Shown one piece after another: positions 51,755 to 60,933 of a stretch of 64,000 nt of DNA. The first letter of the stretch is position 1. Each line of letters begins with the position of its first letter. The stretch comes from DATMER01 sp034667225 (GTDB taxonomy: Bacteria > Acidobacteriota > Thermoanaerobaculia > Multivoradales > UBA5704): assembly GCA_034667225.1 (NCBI GenBank), contig JAXDKG010000026.1:62001-126000 (forward strand), read 5' to 3'. The translations under genes were made by a program, and so were the position numbers. The notes under the pieces are model-generated. The model saw nothing but the letters and a program-made list of their open reading frames with translations. It searched no databases and was not told where the DNA came from.

Positions 51755-52981
51755 ATGAAAGCTCGAACCACGTTGGCGATCGTCTGCGCCCTGTTCCTGG
51801 GCGGCGCGATGGCAGCGCAGGCCCAGGGCCGTATCACCGTCACCAAGATGTACATCACGAGTTGCGAGGAGACGGGCTCCTGTGAGTTCCGGCTGACCTG
51901 CGAGTCCGGAGGCAAGGAGGAGGTGATGATCCCCGCGGCCATCGCCACCAACCCGGACACCGTCCCGATCAACAAGTCGATCGAGGTCGCGAAGTACCCG
52001 GCCACGGTGAGCTGCACGCTCTTCGAGGATGACGGCTGGTTTGGCGAATCCTGGGACGAGGCGGCGAAGGGGTCGGTCGCGCTCGAGGGCGGCGGCGACT
52101 ACGAGCTCAAGCTGACCAACCCCGAGCAGGCCTCGGTGGTCCTCACCCTGCTCGCGGACAGCATCGCGTCCAACCTGACCGCTCCGTCAGCCACCGTTCC
52201 CGCGGGCGGCAAGGTGAGCACGGCCAAGCCGCGCCAGTTCCTCGCGGTCTTCCGCAAGGAGAGCGAGCCCACGGGGCATGCGGTGGTCCTCGGCCAGGAG
52301 TGGCCTGCCTTCCAGAAAGAGATGCAGGCGCTCGCGAGCAAGGGCGTGCATCCGACCGACATCGAGACTTGGGTCGACGGCGGCAAGCGCCTTTGGGGCG
52401 GGATCTTCCGCAGTGGAGCCGACAGCTCCAAGGTGATCCCCGGCCTGGAATGGGAGGCGTTCCAGGAGCAGTATACGAAGCTGGCCGAGGCCGAGAACGA
52501 CGACGACAAGATGCAGTTGATCGACATGGAGGTCTACTCCGAGAAGGGAAAGAACCTCTTTGCCGGCGTCTTCCGCAACGGCACCGAGATACATGCCCTC
52601 TGGATCGGCCAGGACCGCCCCGACTTCCTGAGGAAATGGCAGCAGCTGGTCAATCAGGAGCTGCGGCTGATCGACCTCGAGGTGTACAAGGCCGGGAGCC
52701 GCAACCTCTACGCCGGCGTCTTCATCGAGGCCCCCGGCAGCTATGGCATTTGGGCCGGCACCACGTGGGAGCAGTTCCAGCAGAAATGGGGAGGCGGCAC
52801 CGGATTGTGGCAGGTCGTGACCTACACGGAAGGCGGCAAGAGGCTTTACGACGGCGTCATCCTCGGCGGGTCCAGCAAAGAGGAGCTGCCGGGGATGCTC
52901 GACGGCCCGGCCCTGGTCGCCAAGTGGCGCGACATGCTGGGCAAGGGCTACCGCGTGGTCCACTTGGAAGTCGTCGAGTAG
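51755..52981 (+). CDS. Secreted protein with BTRD1-type tandem repeats
   Basis: 408 aa from ATG 51755 with GGAGGCAACCCC. Signal peptide MKARTTLAIVCALFLGGAMAAQAQ. N-terminal beta-domain to about 145 with Cys pairs (TSCEETGSCEFRLTCES). Four repeats of about 50-60 residues follow, each of the form ...IDLEVYKAGSRNLYAGVFIE then a Trp/Phe-rich W..FQ..W segment; the motif recurs near 210, 265, 315 and 365. This repeat type (bacterial tandem repeat domain 1) occurs in polyglycine hydrolases and many secreted proteins of unknown use. Convergent with GT14, eight bases apart. Confidence 0.82.
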   Translation: MKARTTLAIVCALFLGGAMAAQAQGRITVTKMYITSCEETGSCEFRLTCESGGKEEVMIPAAIATNPDTVPINKSIEVAKYPATVSCTLFEDDGWFGESWDEAAKGSVALEGGGDYELKLTNPEQASVVLTLLADSIASNLTAPSATVPAGGKVSTAKPRQFLAVFRKESEPTGHAVVLGQEWPAFQKEMQALASKGVHPTDIETWVDGGKRLWGGIFRSGADSSKVIPGLEWEAFQEQYTKLAEAENDDDKMQLIDMEVYSEKGKNLFAGVFRNGTEIHALWIGQDRPDFLRKWQQLVNQELRLIDLEVYKAGSRNLYAGVFIEAPGSYGIWAGTTWEQFQQKWGGGTGLWQVVTYTEGGKRLYDGVILGGSSKEELPGMLDGPALVAKWRDMLGKGYRVVHLEVVE

Positions 52982-52988
52982 ACGCTTC

Positions 52989-53915
52989 TCACAGCCCGAG
53001 CACCTGGGTATCGATCAGGTCCAGGAGCTCGGGGTCCCTCGCCATCTCGAACTTGCGGGCGAAATCGAAACGGCCTGCCGCGAACCGCGGCAGGTCGTCC
53101 CGCGTCAGGGTGCGGGGCCGGCCATCCCGGCTCCCCGCGAAGTCCGTGTAGCGCCGGTTGTCCGGGGAGAGCTCGAAACGGCCGCTGTTGACGAGCACCG
53201 TCTGCACCATGGCCTCGCACGGGGCCACCGTCTGGTGGAACCAGCGGACCAGCCGGTCTTCCGACGAGATCGCCTGCCAGAGGTGCTCGACAGCCGGCTT
53301 GGAGAGGGTCCACCACTGCGATCCGCCATAGCAGCGGACCGGATCCTCGAACGGGTTGCGCCGGGGCTCCCAGCCCAGGAACGGGCCGTAGTGCAGGTGG
53401 AACCGCAGGGGCGAGATCTTGCCCAGGAACCGGGCCGCCTTGAGGAGGCCCATCGCTCCCTCCGGAAGCCGGCGGTATTGGGCGTAGTACCGCGTCCGCC
53501 CCTGGCGGGGACGCCATGGGCTTTCCTGCCCGAGCACGTCCCACCAGCTCAGGAAGCCATCGTACCGGCTGGCGGCCAGGCCGGCCTCGAAGTCGGCCAG
53601 CGGTCGGACCGGGTAGTCCTGCCCCGAGAGATAGACCAGCCAGTCGAAAGACCAGCCAGCCAGCTCCTTCAGACCGGCCAGGAGAGGCGACAGCACCGAC
53701 CACTCGCCGCGCGCCACCCGGTCGCGCCGGACGAGCACCTCCACGCCGGGGAGCTCCCGGAACGGCCCGGGGTCGAGCTCGACCGTCCTCCCGTCGTGCA
53801 CCACCAGCGCCAGCGCCTCCGGAGAGGACCGCTTCAGCGTCCGGACCAGGCGGAGCACCTGCTCGGGATCGCAGTGGCTCTGGATCAGATAGCAGCAGGT
53901 CATCTGGTAATTCAT
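52989..53915 (-). CDS. GT14-family glycosyltransferase (core-2/I-branching-like)
   Basis: 308 aa. Opens YQMTCCYLIQSHCDPEQVLR, then ALALVVHDGRTVELDPGPF, WLVYLSGQDYPVRPLADFEA and GGSQWWTLSKPAVEHL; the SGQDYPV and GSQWWTLS motifs are characteristic of bacterial GT14 homologues of beta-1,6-GlcNAc transferases. Soluble, probably cytoplasmic. Product unknown. Its promoter region overlaps the palindrome upstream of tetR, with which it is divergent, so it may be co-regulated. Confidence 0.84.
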   Translation of the reverse strand: MNYQMTCCYLIQSHCDPEQVLRLVRTLKRSSPEALALVVHDGRTVELDPGPFRELPGVEVLVRRDRVARGEWSVLSPLLAGLKELAGWSFDWLVYLSGQDYPVRPLADFEAGLAASRYDGFLSWWDVLGQESPWRPRQGRTRYYAQYRRLPEGAMGLLKAARFLGKISPLRFHLHYGPFLGWEPRRNPFEDPVRCYGGSQWWTLSKPAVEHLWQAISSEDRLVRWFHQTVAPCEAMVQTVLVNSGRFELSPDNRRYTDFAGSRDGRPRTLTRDDLPRFAAGRFDFARKFEMARDPELLDLIDTQVLGL

Positions 53916-53926
53916 TGTCTCCCCTC

Positions 53927-53985
53927 TTGACAGGCTGCACGACGTGAATTAACTTAACAGCGTTCAGTGAACGGTGTTAAGTTAA
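53927..53985 (+). promoter_or_regulatory. Promoter and large operator palindrome of the TetR-exporter operon
   Basis: TTGACA (53927-53932), 17-bp spacer, TAACTT (53950-53955) form a sigma70-like promoter. The -10 lies in a 37-bp near-perfect dyad (53949-53985): TTAACTTAACA on the left, TGTTAAGTTAA on the right, with an inner GTTCA/TGAAC pair. A TetR dimer bound here would cover the promoter, so autorepression is the natural reading. The GT14 promoter on the other strand is close enough to be affected. Confidence 0.78.
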
Positions 53986-53996
53986 GGAGCGGCGTT

Positions 53997-54629
53997 TTGG
54001 GAACCAAGGAACGAAGGGAGCGGGAGAAGGAGGAGATCCGGGCGAAGATCCTCGACGCCGCGCGCGAGCTCTTCGTCCAGGAGGGGTACGACGCGGTCAG
54101 CATGCGGAAGATCGCGGAGAAGATCGAGTACTCCCCCACCGCCATCTACCTGCACTTCAAGGACAAGCGGTCGGTCCTAATCGCGCTCTGCGACACGGAC
54201 TTCCTGCGCCTGGCGCGCGAGCTTCAGAAGATCGGCCGCGTCGAGGATCCTGTCGAGCGCCTGCGGCAGAGCGGCCGGGCCTACATCCGCTTCGGCCTGG
54301 AGCACCCCAACCACTACCGCTGGATGTTCATGACCCCGCACCCCGATCACGGTCCGGACGAGTCGGACATCCGCGTGGGCAACCCCGAGGAGGACGCCTG
54401 GGCGTTCCTGCGGGCCACCGTGGCCGAGGCCATGGCGGCCGGCCGGCTCCGCCCGGAGCTTCAGGATGCCGACCTCGTCGCCCAGGCGGTCTGGGGCTCG
54501 GTCCATGGCGTGGTCTCGCTGCAGATCGCCAAGTGCAACGACCACTGGGTCGACTGGCGCCCGCCCCTGGAAGTGGCCGAGCTGCTCATGGAAGCCGCGC
54601 TCCGCGGCATCCTGCGAGAGGAGGTCTGA
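53997..54629 (+). CDS. TetR/AcrR-family transcriptional regulator
   Basis: 210 aa from TTG 53997, seven bases after AAGGAG; the in-frame GTG at 53967 lies inside the operator with no ribosome site. HTH at residues about 15-60 (ILDAARELFVQEGYDAVSMR, KIAEKIEYSPTAIYLHFKDK). The ligand-binding half contains FGLEHPNHYRWMFMTP and VWGSVHGVVSLQIAKCNDHW, a TetR_C-type pattern seen in regulators of exporters. The next gene starts two bases after its stop. Predicted repressor of the ABC exporter. Confidence 0.9.
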   Translation: MGTKERREREKEEIRAKILDAARELFVQEGYDAVSMRKIAEKIEYSPTAIYLHFKDKRSVLIALCDTDFLRLARELQKIGRVEDPVERLRQSGRAYIRFGLEHPNHYRWMFMTPHPDHGPDESDIRVGNPEEDAWAFLRATVAEAMAAGRLRPELQDADLVAQAVWGSVHGVVSLQIAKCNDHWVDWRPPLEVAELLMEAALRGILREEV

Positions 54630-54630
54630 G

Positions 54631-55761
54631 GTGGGCGTCGATCTCGCGCGCAAGAACCTGCTGCACGACAAGCTGCGCTTCCTGATCACTGTGTCGGGCG
54701 TGGCGTTCGCGGTCACCCTGGTGTTCGTTCAAATGGGGCTCTTCATGGGACTCCTGGACAATGCCTCGATCACCATCGAGCACATCGACGCCGACCTCTG
54801 GGTCACATCCAAGAACACGCCCAACGTCGACTTCGCCCAGACCTTCCCCGAGACCGCCGTGCAGCGCGTCCGCTCGGTTCCAGGCGTAGAACGAGCCGAC
54901 AACCTGATCGTCTGGTTCATGACCGTGGCCCTCCCCACCGGCGCCAAGGAGGGGACGCTGGTCTACGCCCTGGAGGACTTCGAGCGCTGGAAGTTCCCCT
55001 GGAACGTGATCGAGGGGGACCTGACCGACCTCCGGCGCGGCAACTACCTCTTCCTCGACGACTCGGCCGAGAAGCGCTTCGGCGACTTTCAGATCGGCGA
55101 GTACCGGGAGGTCATCGGCCATCGCATGAAGATCATCGGCCGCACTCGGGACGCCCTGTCCTTCAGCACGACGCCGATCCTTTTCCTCGACTACCGCCGG
55201 GCGCAGGAGATGTCGCCCGACGAGCTGGCCGGGAACACGACCTACGTCCTGGTCAAGCTCGCCCCGGGAGCGAACGTGGAAGCGGTGCGCCGCGAGATTG
55301 AGCACCGGCTGCGTCACAACGATGTCCACACCCGGGCCGAATGGGCCGCGCAGTCGCGCCGCTACTGGGTGGAGAGCACCGGCCTGGGGCTGAACCTGGC
55401 CATGACGGTGTTCCTCGGCTGCCTGGTCGGCGTCGTGGTCGTGGCCCAGACGCTCTACACCTCGACCATGGAGCACATCAAGGAGTTCGGCACGGTCAAG
55501 GCGATCGGCGGCAGCAACTGGGACATCTACAAGATCCTGGGCGAGCAGGCCACGATCGCGGCGATCGTCGGCTTCGCCCTGGGCGGGATCATGTCCTGGT
55601 TCCTCCGCCCGGCCATGGCCAATATCGGCCTCAAGCTGATCATCTCGCCGTCCTTCGCCGCCACGGTGGGCGTGGGCACGCTGGTGCTGTGCCTCGCCGC
55701 CGCCATGATCTCGTTCCGCAAGGTGGCCCGCATCGATCCGGCCCTGGTCTTCAGAGCCTAG
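54631..55761 (+). CDS. ABC transporter permease, DevC/FtsX-MacB type
   Basis: 376 aa from GTG 54631, preceded by GAGGAGG within the tetR tail. N-terminal helix (LRFLITVSGVAFAVTLVFVQ MGLF), a periplasmic domain of about 220 residues (IDADLWVTSKNTPNVDF), then three helices near 258-282 (LAMTVFLGCLVGVVVVAQTL), 306-328 and 345-365. DADLWV and GGSNWDIYKILGEQA are typical of DevC. With the ATPase and adaptor behind it this makes a tripartite exporter; in cyanobacteria DevBCA exports glycolipids, but the cargo here is unknown. Confidence 0.85.
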   Translation: MGVDLARKNLLHDKLRFLITVSGVAFAVTLVFVQMGLFMGLLDNASITIEHIDADLWVTSKNTPNVDFAQTFPETAVQRVRSVPGVERADNLIVWFMTVALPTGAKEGTLVYALEDFERWKFPWNVIEGDLTDLRRGNYLFLDDSAEKRFGDFQIGEYREVIGHRMKIIGRTRDALSFSTTPILFLDYRRAQEMSPDELAGNTTYVLVKLAPGANVEAVRREIEHRLRHNDVHTRAEWAAQSRRYWVESTGLGLNLAMTVFLGCLVGVVVVAQTLYTSTMEHIKEFGTVKAIGGSNWDIYKILGEQATIAAIVGFALGGIMSWFLRPAMANIGLKLIISPSFAATVGVGTLVLCLAAAMISFRKVARIDPALVFRA

Positions 55762-55773
55762 GAGATAGAACAG

Positions 55774-56445
<672 letters not shown>

Positions 56446-56459
56446 AAGGAAAACTTTCG

Positions 56460-57359
56460 ATGATCGTCACGATCTTCCGCAAGTCGCTGTTGCCCCTGAT
56501 CGGCGTCCTGCTGACCCTGGTCCTCGTGGGTCAGGTCCGGAACGGACGGGGAGCGGATACCGTAGAAGCCGCGCCGGCCCCCGCCCCCATAGAAGATGAG
56601 CGCCAGAATGAGAGGGTGATAGCCGAGGGCCGCCTCGTAACCTACCCAGGGGCCGAGGTGGTCGTGGCCACGGAGCTGCCAGGCATGGTGGTCCGCCTTC
56701 TGGTGGATGAGAAGGACCGGGTGCGCAAGGGCCAGGTGATTGCCGAGTTGCGCGCCGACGATCTGCGCGCCGAGTTGGCCGAGGCCCGGGCGCGAGTAGA
56801 TGAGGCCGAGGCCGACATCCGCTTCGCCGAGGTGGACCTCGGCCGCGCCGAGCGGCTCCTGGCCGAGAAGGTGGGCACGCAGGACCTCGCGGACCGCGCC
56901 CGGCGCAACCGCGACGCCGCGTCCGCCCGCCGGGAAACTGCGCTCGCGTCGGTGAGCCGCCTGCAAGCCGTCCTTAGCAAGATGCGGATCGTCTCGCCTA
57001 TCAGCGGCGTGGTCATCCTGCGCTCGGTTCAGGCCGGCGAGCACCTCGAGGCCGGCGAATCGCTGGTGACCATCGCCAACCTCGACCGCACCCGAGTCGA
57101 GGCCGAGGTGGACGAGTTCGACGCCGGCCGCGTGACGCTCGGAGCAATCGTCAAGGTGACGGCCGAGGGCTACACCGGCCAGTCCTGGCCGGCCCATATC
57201 GAGGAGATCCCGGATTCAGTCATGCCCCGCCGCCTGAAGCCGCAGGACCCCGGCCGGCCGTCGGACACCCGCGTGCTGCTCGTCAAGGTCGCGCTCGATG
57301 GGAAGACTCCCCTCAAGCTGGGACAGCGGGTAGAGGTGGAGATCGCGCCGGAGGGTTGA
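56460..57359 (+). CDS. Periplasmic adaptor (HlyD/DevB/MacA-type membrane fusion protein)
   Basis: 299 aa from ATG 56460 (an in-frame TTG at 56442 overlaps the ATPase stop). N-terminal anchor SLLPLIGVLLTLVLVGQV. Lipoyl half GRLVTYPGAEVVVATELPGM and its partner IVSPISGVVILRSVQAGEHL flank a coiled coil of about 75 residues (LRAELAEARARVDEAEADIR). A beta-barrel domain follows (RTRVEAEVDEFDAGRVTLGA). Short coiled coil and absence of a long C-terminal domain fit DevB-like adaptors that dock to TolC-type channels. No outer-membrane channel gene is adjacent. Confidence 0.88.
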   Translation: MIVTIFRKSLLPLIGVLLTLVLVGQVRNGRGADTVEAAPAPAPIEDERQNERVIAEGRLVTYPGAEVVVATELPGMVVRLLVDEKDRVRKGQVIAELRADDLRAELAEARARVDEAEADIRFAEVDLGRAERLLAEKVGTQDLADRARRNRDAASARRETALASVSRLQAVLSKMRIVSPISGVVILRSVQAGEHLEAGESLVTIANLDRTRVEAEVDEFDAGRVTLGAIVKVTAEGYTGQSWPAHIEEIPDSVMPRRLKPQDPGRPSDTRVLLVKVALDGKTPLKLGQRVEVEIAPEG

Positions 57360-57443
57360 AGGACACGGACGAACATGGACTGACACGGACCCATCCGGAA
57401 CGACGCGCCGTCCGTGGGAGTCCGTGATCGTCCGTGTGTCCTT
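57360..57443. repeat. CACGGAC-type palindromic repeat, copy 2, between convergent genes
   Basis: Left half GGACACGGACGAACATGGAC and TGACACGGACCC; right half GTCCGTGGGAGTCCGTGATC and GTCCGTGTGTCC. The arms pair to a long imperfect hairpin. Sequence and arrangement mirror the copy at 33949-34027 and, as there, it separates two convergent genes (adaptor plus, cNMP/PilZ minus). Confidence 0.65.
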
Positions 57444-57454
57444 GGGGCCGCGGT

Positions 57455-58201
57455 CTACCGCCGGCTGTCGAGGAAGCGGCGCACGACGCGGTGGATGCGG
57501 TTGGGATCGCCGGCCACGTCCGGGTCGAAGGCGACCCCGATCGTGTCGCCTTCCTTCCAGGTGACGATGCCCGTGACCTCCAGGATCGGCTCCTCGTCCG
57601 GGAGCGCCACGGAGAAGCGCACGGGCTGCTTCACGTCCCAGCCCGGAGGCCCTCCGCTCAGCCCGATCCCGCCGATCGACAGGTTCTCCATCTTCACGGG
57701 CATCCTGGTGCCGTCCTCCAGGATGATGACGCCATCCACCCCCAGGCGGATGCGGACGTCCCGCTGCCCCGCCAGGGCGAGGAGGGCGGAGACGTTCATG
57801 CCGTGCCGCCGGATCACCTCGGCGCGGAACTTGAGCTCCAGGATCGGAATCCCGGCCATCAGCTCCACGAGGTCGTGCTTCTCGATCCGCAGCAGGACCG
57901 AGGGGAGCGTCGTGCGGGCGGAGGCGAAGCGGCGGGACTTGTCGTTGAGCAGGCCCATCTCCCCGAAGTAGCCGCCCTCCTCCAGGCGAGCCAGCACCTG
58001 CAGGGGCTTGCCCTTCTCCTCTCGATACACCGTCACCAGACCGTCCTTGACGATGTAGAAGGCGTCGACCGGGTCCCCCTCGCGGAAGATGACCCGCTTC
58101 GCAGGGCTGATCTCCTCCCGGATCATCCCTTCGAGCCGCTGGAGCTGGCCGTCCTCCAGGTCGGCGAAGAGAGGAATCCGGCGCAGGAATTGTCTCAGCA
58201 A
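57455..58201 (-). CDS. Cyclic-nucleotide-binding domain plus PilZ domain protein
   Basis: 248 aa if started at TTG 58201, which has GGAGG four bases upstream; an ATG at 58339 would add 46 residues with no domain. cNMP-binding fold at about 5-125: LRQFLRRIPLFADLEDGQLQ, VIFREGDPVDAFYIVKDGLV, then the phosphate cassette-like GGYFGEMGLLNDKSRR FASA. PilZ-like region from about 145 (RDVRIRLGVDGVIILEDGT, ENLSIGGIGLSGGPP, WKEGDTIGVAFDPD); the c-di-GMP RxxxR is not evident, but the DxSxxG-like NLSIGGIGL strand is. Likely a sensor linking cyclic nucleotide and c-di-GMP signals, without an output domain of known kind. Confidence 0.82.
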   Translation of the reverse strand: MLRQFLRRIPLFADLEDGQLQRLEGMIREEISPAKRVIFREGDPVDAFYIVKDGLVTVYREEKGKPLQVLARLEEGGYFGEMGLLNDKSRRFASARTTLPSVLLRIEKHDLVELMAGIPILELKFRAEVIRRHGMNVSALLALAGQRDVRIRLGVDGVIILEDGTRMPVKMENLSIGGIGLSGGPPGWDVKQPVRFSVALPDEEPILEVTGIVTWKEGDTIGVAFDPDVAGDPNRIHRVVRRFLDSRR

Positions 58202-58339
58202 GCGTCCTCCATGCCTCGGCACCCTCCCCGAGGAAGCCACCGGAGCCGTGCCTTTGAATAGAACCCGTATTCTGTTTCGGATCGAGGATTCCGGCAAGCC
58301 CGGATTGCTCCCGCGCTGGGCACTCTTGCTGCGCCCCAA

Positions 58340-58655
58340 TTTCCTGGGGTCGTAGAGAGCACTACTACTAGATCTGGGGGTCCACTCGGCGGTGAGCGGG
58401 CGAAAGAGAGGCTCTCTTTGACCTTCTTTGAGGAAGTTTGAGGCTATCTGAGGCCAATCCTGAGGATCTTTTAGAGCTTCCTTGTTACTCTCTGTTCACA
58501 CAAGGCGACAGTGACCGAGTTGCCTGCAGTCATGAAGTTCTTGAAGTTTTTGAGTTCTTGGAGTTCGGAGGGAAGTTACCTGTAGTTTGTCTTTTTCCGA
58601 TCAAGGGTGAGGTGGTTCAGATCGAGCCCGGGTGTTCCCCGGGCTTTTTCTTTTT
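58340..58655 (+). ncRNA. Candidate non-coding RNA or leader transcript ending in a strong terminator
   Basis: A 300-bp stretch much poorer in GC than the rest lies between two minus-strand genes and ends with a plus-strand terminator. It contains TTGACC (58417-58422) as a possible -35, repeated TTTGAGG / CTGAGG elements, and a very short ORF (MKFLKFLSSWSSEGSYL, 58532-58585). An ORF that reads through the terminator into antisense of the next gene is not credible. No known RNA family recognised; transcription and function are inferred from the terminator alone. Confidence 0.35.
58625..58655 (+). terminator. Intrinsic terminator, plus strand
   Basis: AGCCCGGG-TGTTC-CCCGGGCT stem (58625-58645) followed by TTTTTCTTTTT. 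The T-run is on the plus side, so it ends a plus-strand transcript, although both neighbouring genes are on the minus strand. Confidence 0.78.
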
Positions 58656-58665
58656 GGCTTCTACG

Positions 58666-60933
58666 TCACCTTTTCGCCTTCACGTCCAGCTTCACCGACA
58701 CCTGAGCCGGCGGAAGCACCCCGGTCAGGTACAGCGCCTTGCCCGACTCCGGGATCGCGACCGGCAGCGGGCGGACGCCTCCCACCAGTCCCTGCTTCAG
58801 CTCGTTCAGGATCGCGTAGGGGTCCCGCGCCGTGGGGATCTTGTCGAGCTCGGTCTGAGACACTGTCGCCCCCGTATCAACCCTCTTCTTGCGCCTGAAG
58901 TTGAGGCTTCCGCCTCCCGAGCCCTCGTTCAGCGGGATCGTCTCGGTCCGGCCCGTCCTCCGCTCGTCGAGCAGCGGCGACTCGGCGGTGACCGTGATCG
59001 TGTCTTCGACCGCGCTGCTCAGCGTCATCTCTATCGTGACCGCCCCGCCGCTCACGACGACATTCGGGTATTCCACGGAGGAGAAGCCCTCCAACTCGGC
59101 TGCGAGCGTGTAGGAGCCGGGTGGGAGTGTGACGAACCGGAACCTTCCCTCGGCGTCCGTGATCTGGACGAGGGGAGTGAGCCCCCCGGCCAGGGTGATC
59201 GTCACCCCGGGCAGAGGCGAGCCCTGATCGTCCACTACCCGGCCATGGACGGAGGAGCTGCCGCCGAGGCCCTGGGCCGTCTCTTCATACGCATCAAACG
59301 CGATGGTGTACGCGGGTAGCCCCGTAGGCCGCAGGTCGCCGGAGCGGAAGCGGTAGCGGTTGCCCTCTGGCAGCAGCACGCGCCAGCGATGCTCGAGCAC
59401 CGGCAGCATCACCTGCGCCAGCTCCATGCCGAGCTCGGACCTCCCCCCGGGCACCGCCTTCTCCAGTACCGCCACCACCTCCACCACTGTCTCCGTTCCC
59501 CCCGCGAAACCGAGAGGGATGGAAAGCCTCCCGCCGCGGTCGAGCGGACGGACCGCCTGTGTCCCCACCCGCGCCGACCAGAGCTGCGCTCCCGCCGGCA
59601 GGATCAGGTCGAGCGCCGCCCCCGGCCGCGTCACCGGGCCCAGTGTGAAGATGTCGCGGTGCAGCAGGGTGCCGTCGACCGTGAGGAGCGTCGTGGTGTC
59701 GCGCAGCCGCACCGGCTCGTCCCGGCTCGGAGCCGGCGGCAGGGCCGAGACGGCCAGCCGGGCTCCGGCAATCGATGCATCGGAGAGGCGCCATGCCGCC
59801 GCCAGGTCGATCACTTCCAGCGCCTCGGAGAGGGATGCGGGCAGGTCTTCCAGGTCCACCCGGGCCCAGGCCGTCTCGGGCAGGGGCCGCGCCTCGGCCG
59901 CGATCGACGAGGCCACGGCCAGGTAGCGGGCGCGCACGTCGAGGCCGGTGGGGAGCGCCGCCGCAAGGGCTGTTCCCTCCGTCAGGACGTTCGCGGGCGG
60001 CGTCGAGGTCAGGACGAGGTAGCCCGTGCCCTGGAGCTGGCGGTGACGGTGCACGGTCAGCCGCCCGTTCTCCACGCTCGACACGGCCGGCCCTTCGTCT
60101 GTGCCCGCCTGCTCCACCTCCACCCCCGGCGGCAAGTCCACGCTGAAGCTCGGCAGGCTCCCCCGCGAGACCTCGTAGAGGACCACGTCGTGCCGGCGCG
60201 GCCCCTCCGGCCGGAGCTGGAAGATGGTCAGCGCGACCGTCTGGACGAGGAGCCGGTCGGCTTCGGCGCTGTCGAAGCGGCGCTTCAGCTCAAGCACCTG
60301 CACCTCGCCCCGCTTGGAGGCCAGGCGCACCGTGCGCCGCCCGCCCTGCTCCCGGTCCTCCACCACCACCCCGCCCGGAGCGGTCCAGGAGGTCTCCGCC
60401 GGCAGGTCGATCTCGGTCACGGAGACCGGCGCGGCGGCCGGGGGGAAGGTCAGGCGGCCGATCCCGCCCAGGTTCTCCACCGCCGTGCGGCCCTGGATCC
60501 GGACCTGATACTTCCCGGGCTCGGGCGCCACCAGGAGCACCCCGCCCCGTCCGCCATTCAGCGCGCTCACCGCCGCGCCCGGCTCGGGACGGCCGTCCCG
60601 CAGGACCTCGACCGTCGCGGGATAGCCCGCCAGAGGGAGAGCCACGGGCCGGTCCGGATGGCCCTGGACGAGAACCTCGAACTCGGTGGTCACGCGCGCC
60701 TCGCCGTCCTCGAGGACCGCGGCCACACGCTGGGACACGATCTCGGCCAGTGGAGCGGCCTGCCCGCGCGCCCGCTCCGTGCGCGTCTTCTGCGCCGCCT
60801 CGGCGGCTTCGACAAGAGCCAGATAATCCTTCAGAGGGAGAACCACCTCGCCGGGCCTCCCCTCCCCTGCCCGCAGGGCCGGCGCGAGGAGGACGATCGT
60901 CAAACCGATGGGAATCCACCGCTTCAGAACCAT
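58666..60933 (-). CDS. Secreted protein with beta-sandwich domains and a carboxypeptidase-regulatory domain
   Basis: 755 aa. Signal peptide MVLKRWIPIGLTIVLLAPAL RA, then GEVVLPLKDYLALVEAAEAA, a motif shared with the next gene. Residues 60-560 are beta-strands without a recognised family. About 575-655 is a carboxypeptidase-regulatory-like fold (VHGRVVDDQGSPLPGVTITL, GRFRFVTLPPGSYTLAAELE). The tail includes SSAVEDTITVTAESPLLDER, as in TonB-receptor N-termini, and then QTELDKIPTARDPYAILNEL, a receptor-plug-like peptide, but no barrel. It overlaps the upstream gene by 10 bp. Perhaps a periplasmic/surface partner in a two-protein system. Confidence 0.7.
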   Translation of the reverse strand: MVLKRWIPIGLTIVLLAPALRAGEGRPGEVVLPLKDYLALVEAAEAAQKTRTERARGQAAPLAEIVSQRVAAVLEDGEARVTTEFEVLVQGHPDRPVALPLAGYPATVEVLRDGRPEPGAAVSALNGGRGGVLLVAPEPGKYQVRIQGRTAVENLGGIGRLTFPPAAAPVSVTEIDLPAETSWTAPGGVVVEDREQGGRRTVRLASKRGEVQVLELKRRFDSAEADRLLVQTVALTIFQLRPEGPRRHDVVLYEVSRGSLPSFSVDLPPGVEVEQAGTDEGPAVSSVENGRLTVHRHRQLQGTGYLVLTSTPPANVLTEGTALAAALPTGLDVRARYLAVASSIAAEARPLPETAWARVDLEDLPASLSEALEVIDLAAAWRLSDASIAGARLAVSALPPAPSRDEPVRLRDTTTLLTVDGTLLHRDIFTLGPVTRPGAALDLILPAGAQLWSARVGTQAVRPLDRGGRLSIPLGFAGGTETVVEVVAVLEKAVPGGRSELGMELAQVMLPVLEHRWRVLLPEGNRYRFRSGDLRPTGLPAYTIAFDAYEETAQGLGGSSSVHGRVVDDQGSPLPGVTITLAGGLTPLVQITDAEGRFRFVTLPPGSYTLAAELEGFSSVEYPNVVVSGGAVTIEMTLSSAVEDTITVTAESPLLDERRTGRTETIPLNEGSGGGSLNFRRKKRVDTGATVSQTELDKIPTARDPYAILNELKQGLVGGVRPLPVAIPESGKALYLTGVLPPAQVSVKLDVKAKR

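Noticed and set aside
58438..59319. 293-codon plus-strand frame beginning in the low-GC region
   Set aside because: It runs through a strong terminator and then antisense through the 755-aa gene. Only the first 60 codons are outside that gene and show no domain.
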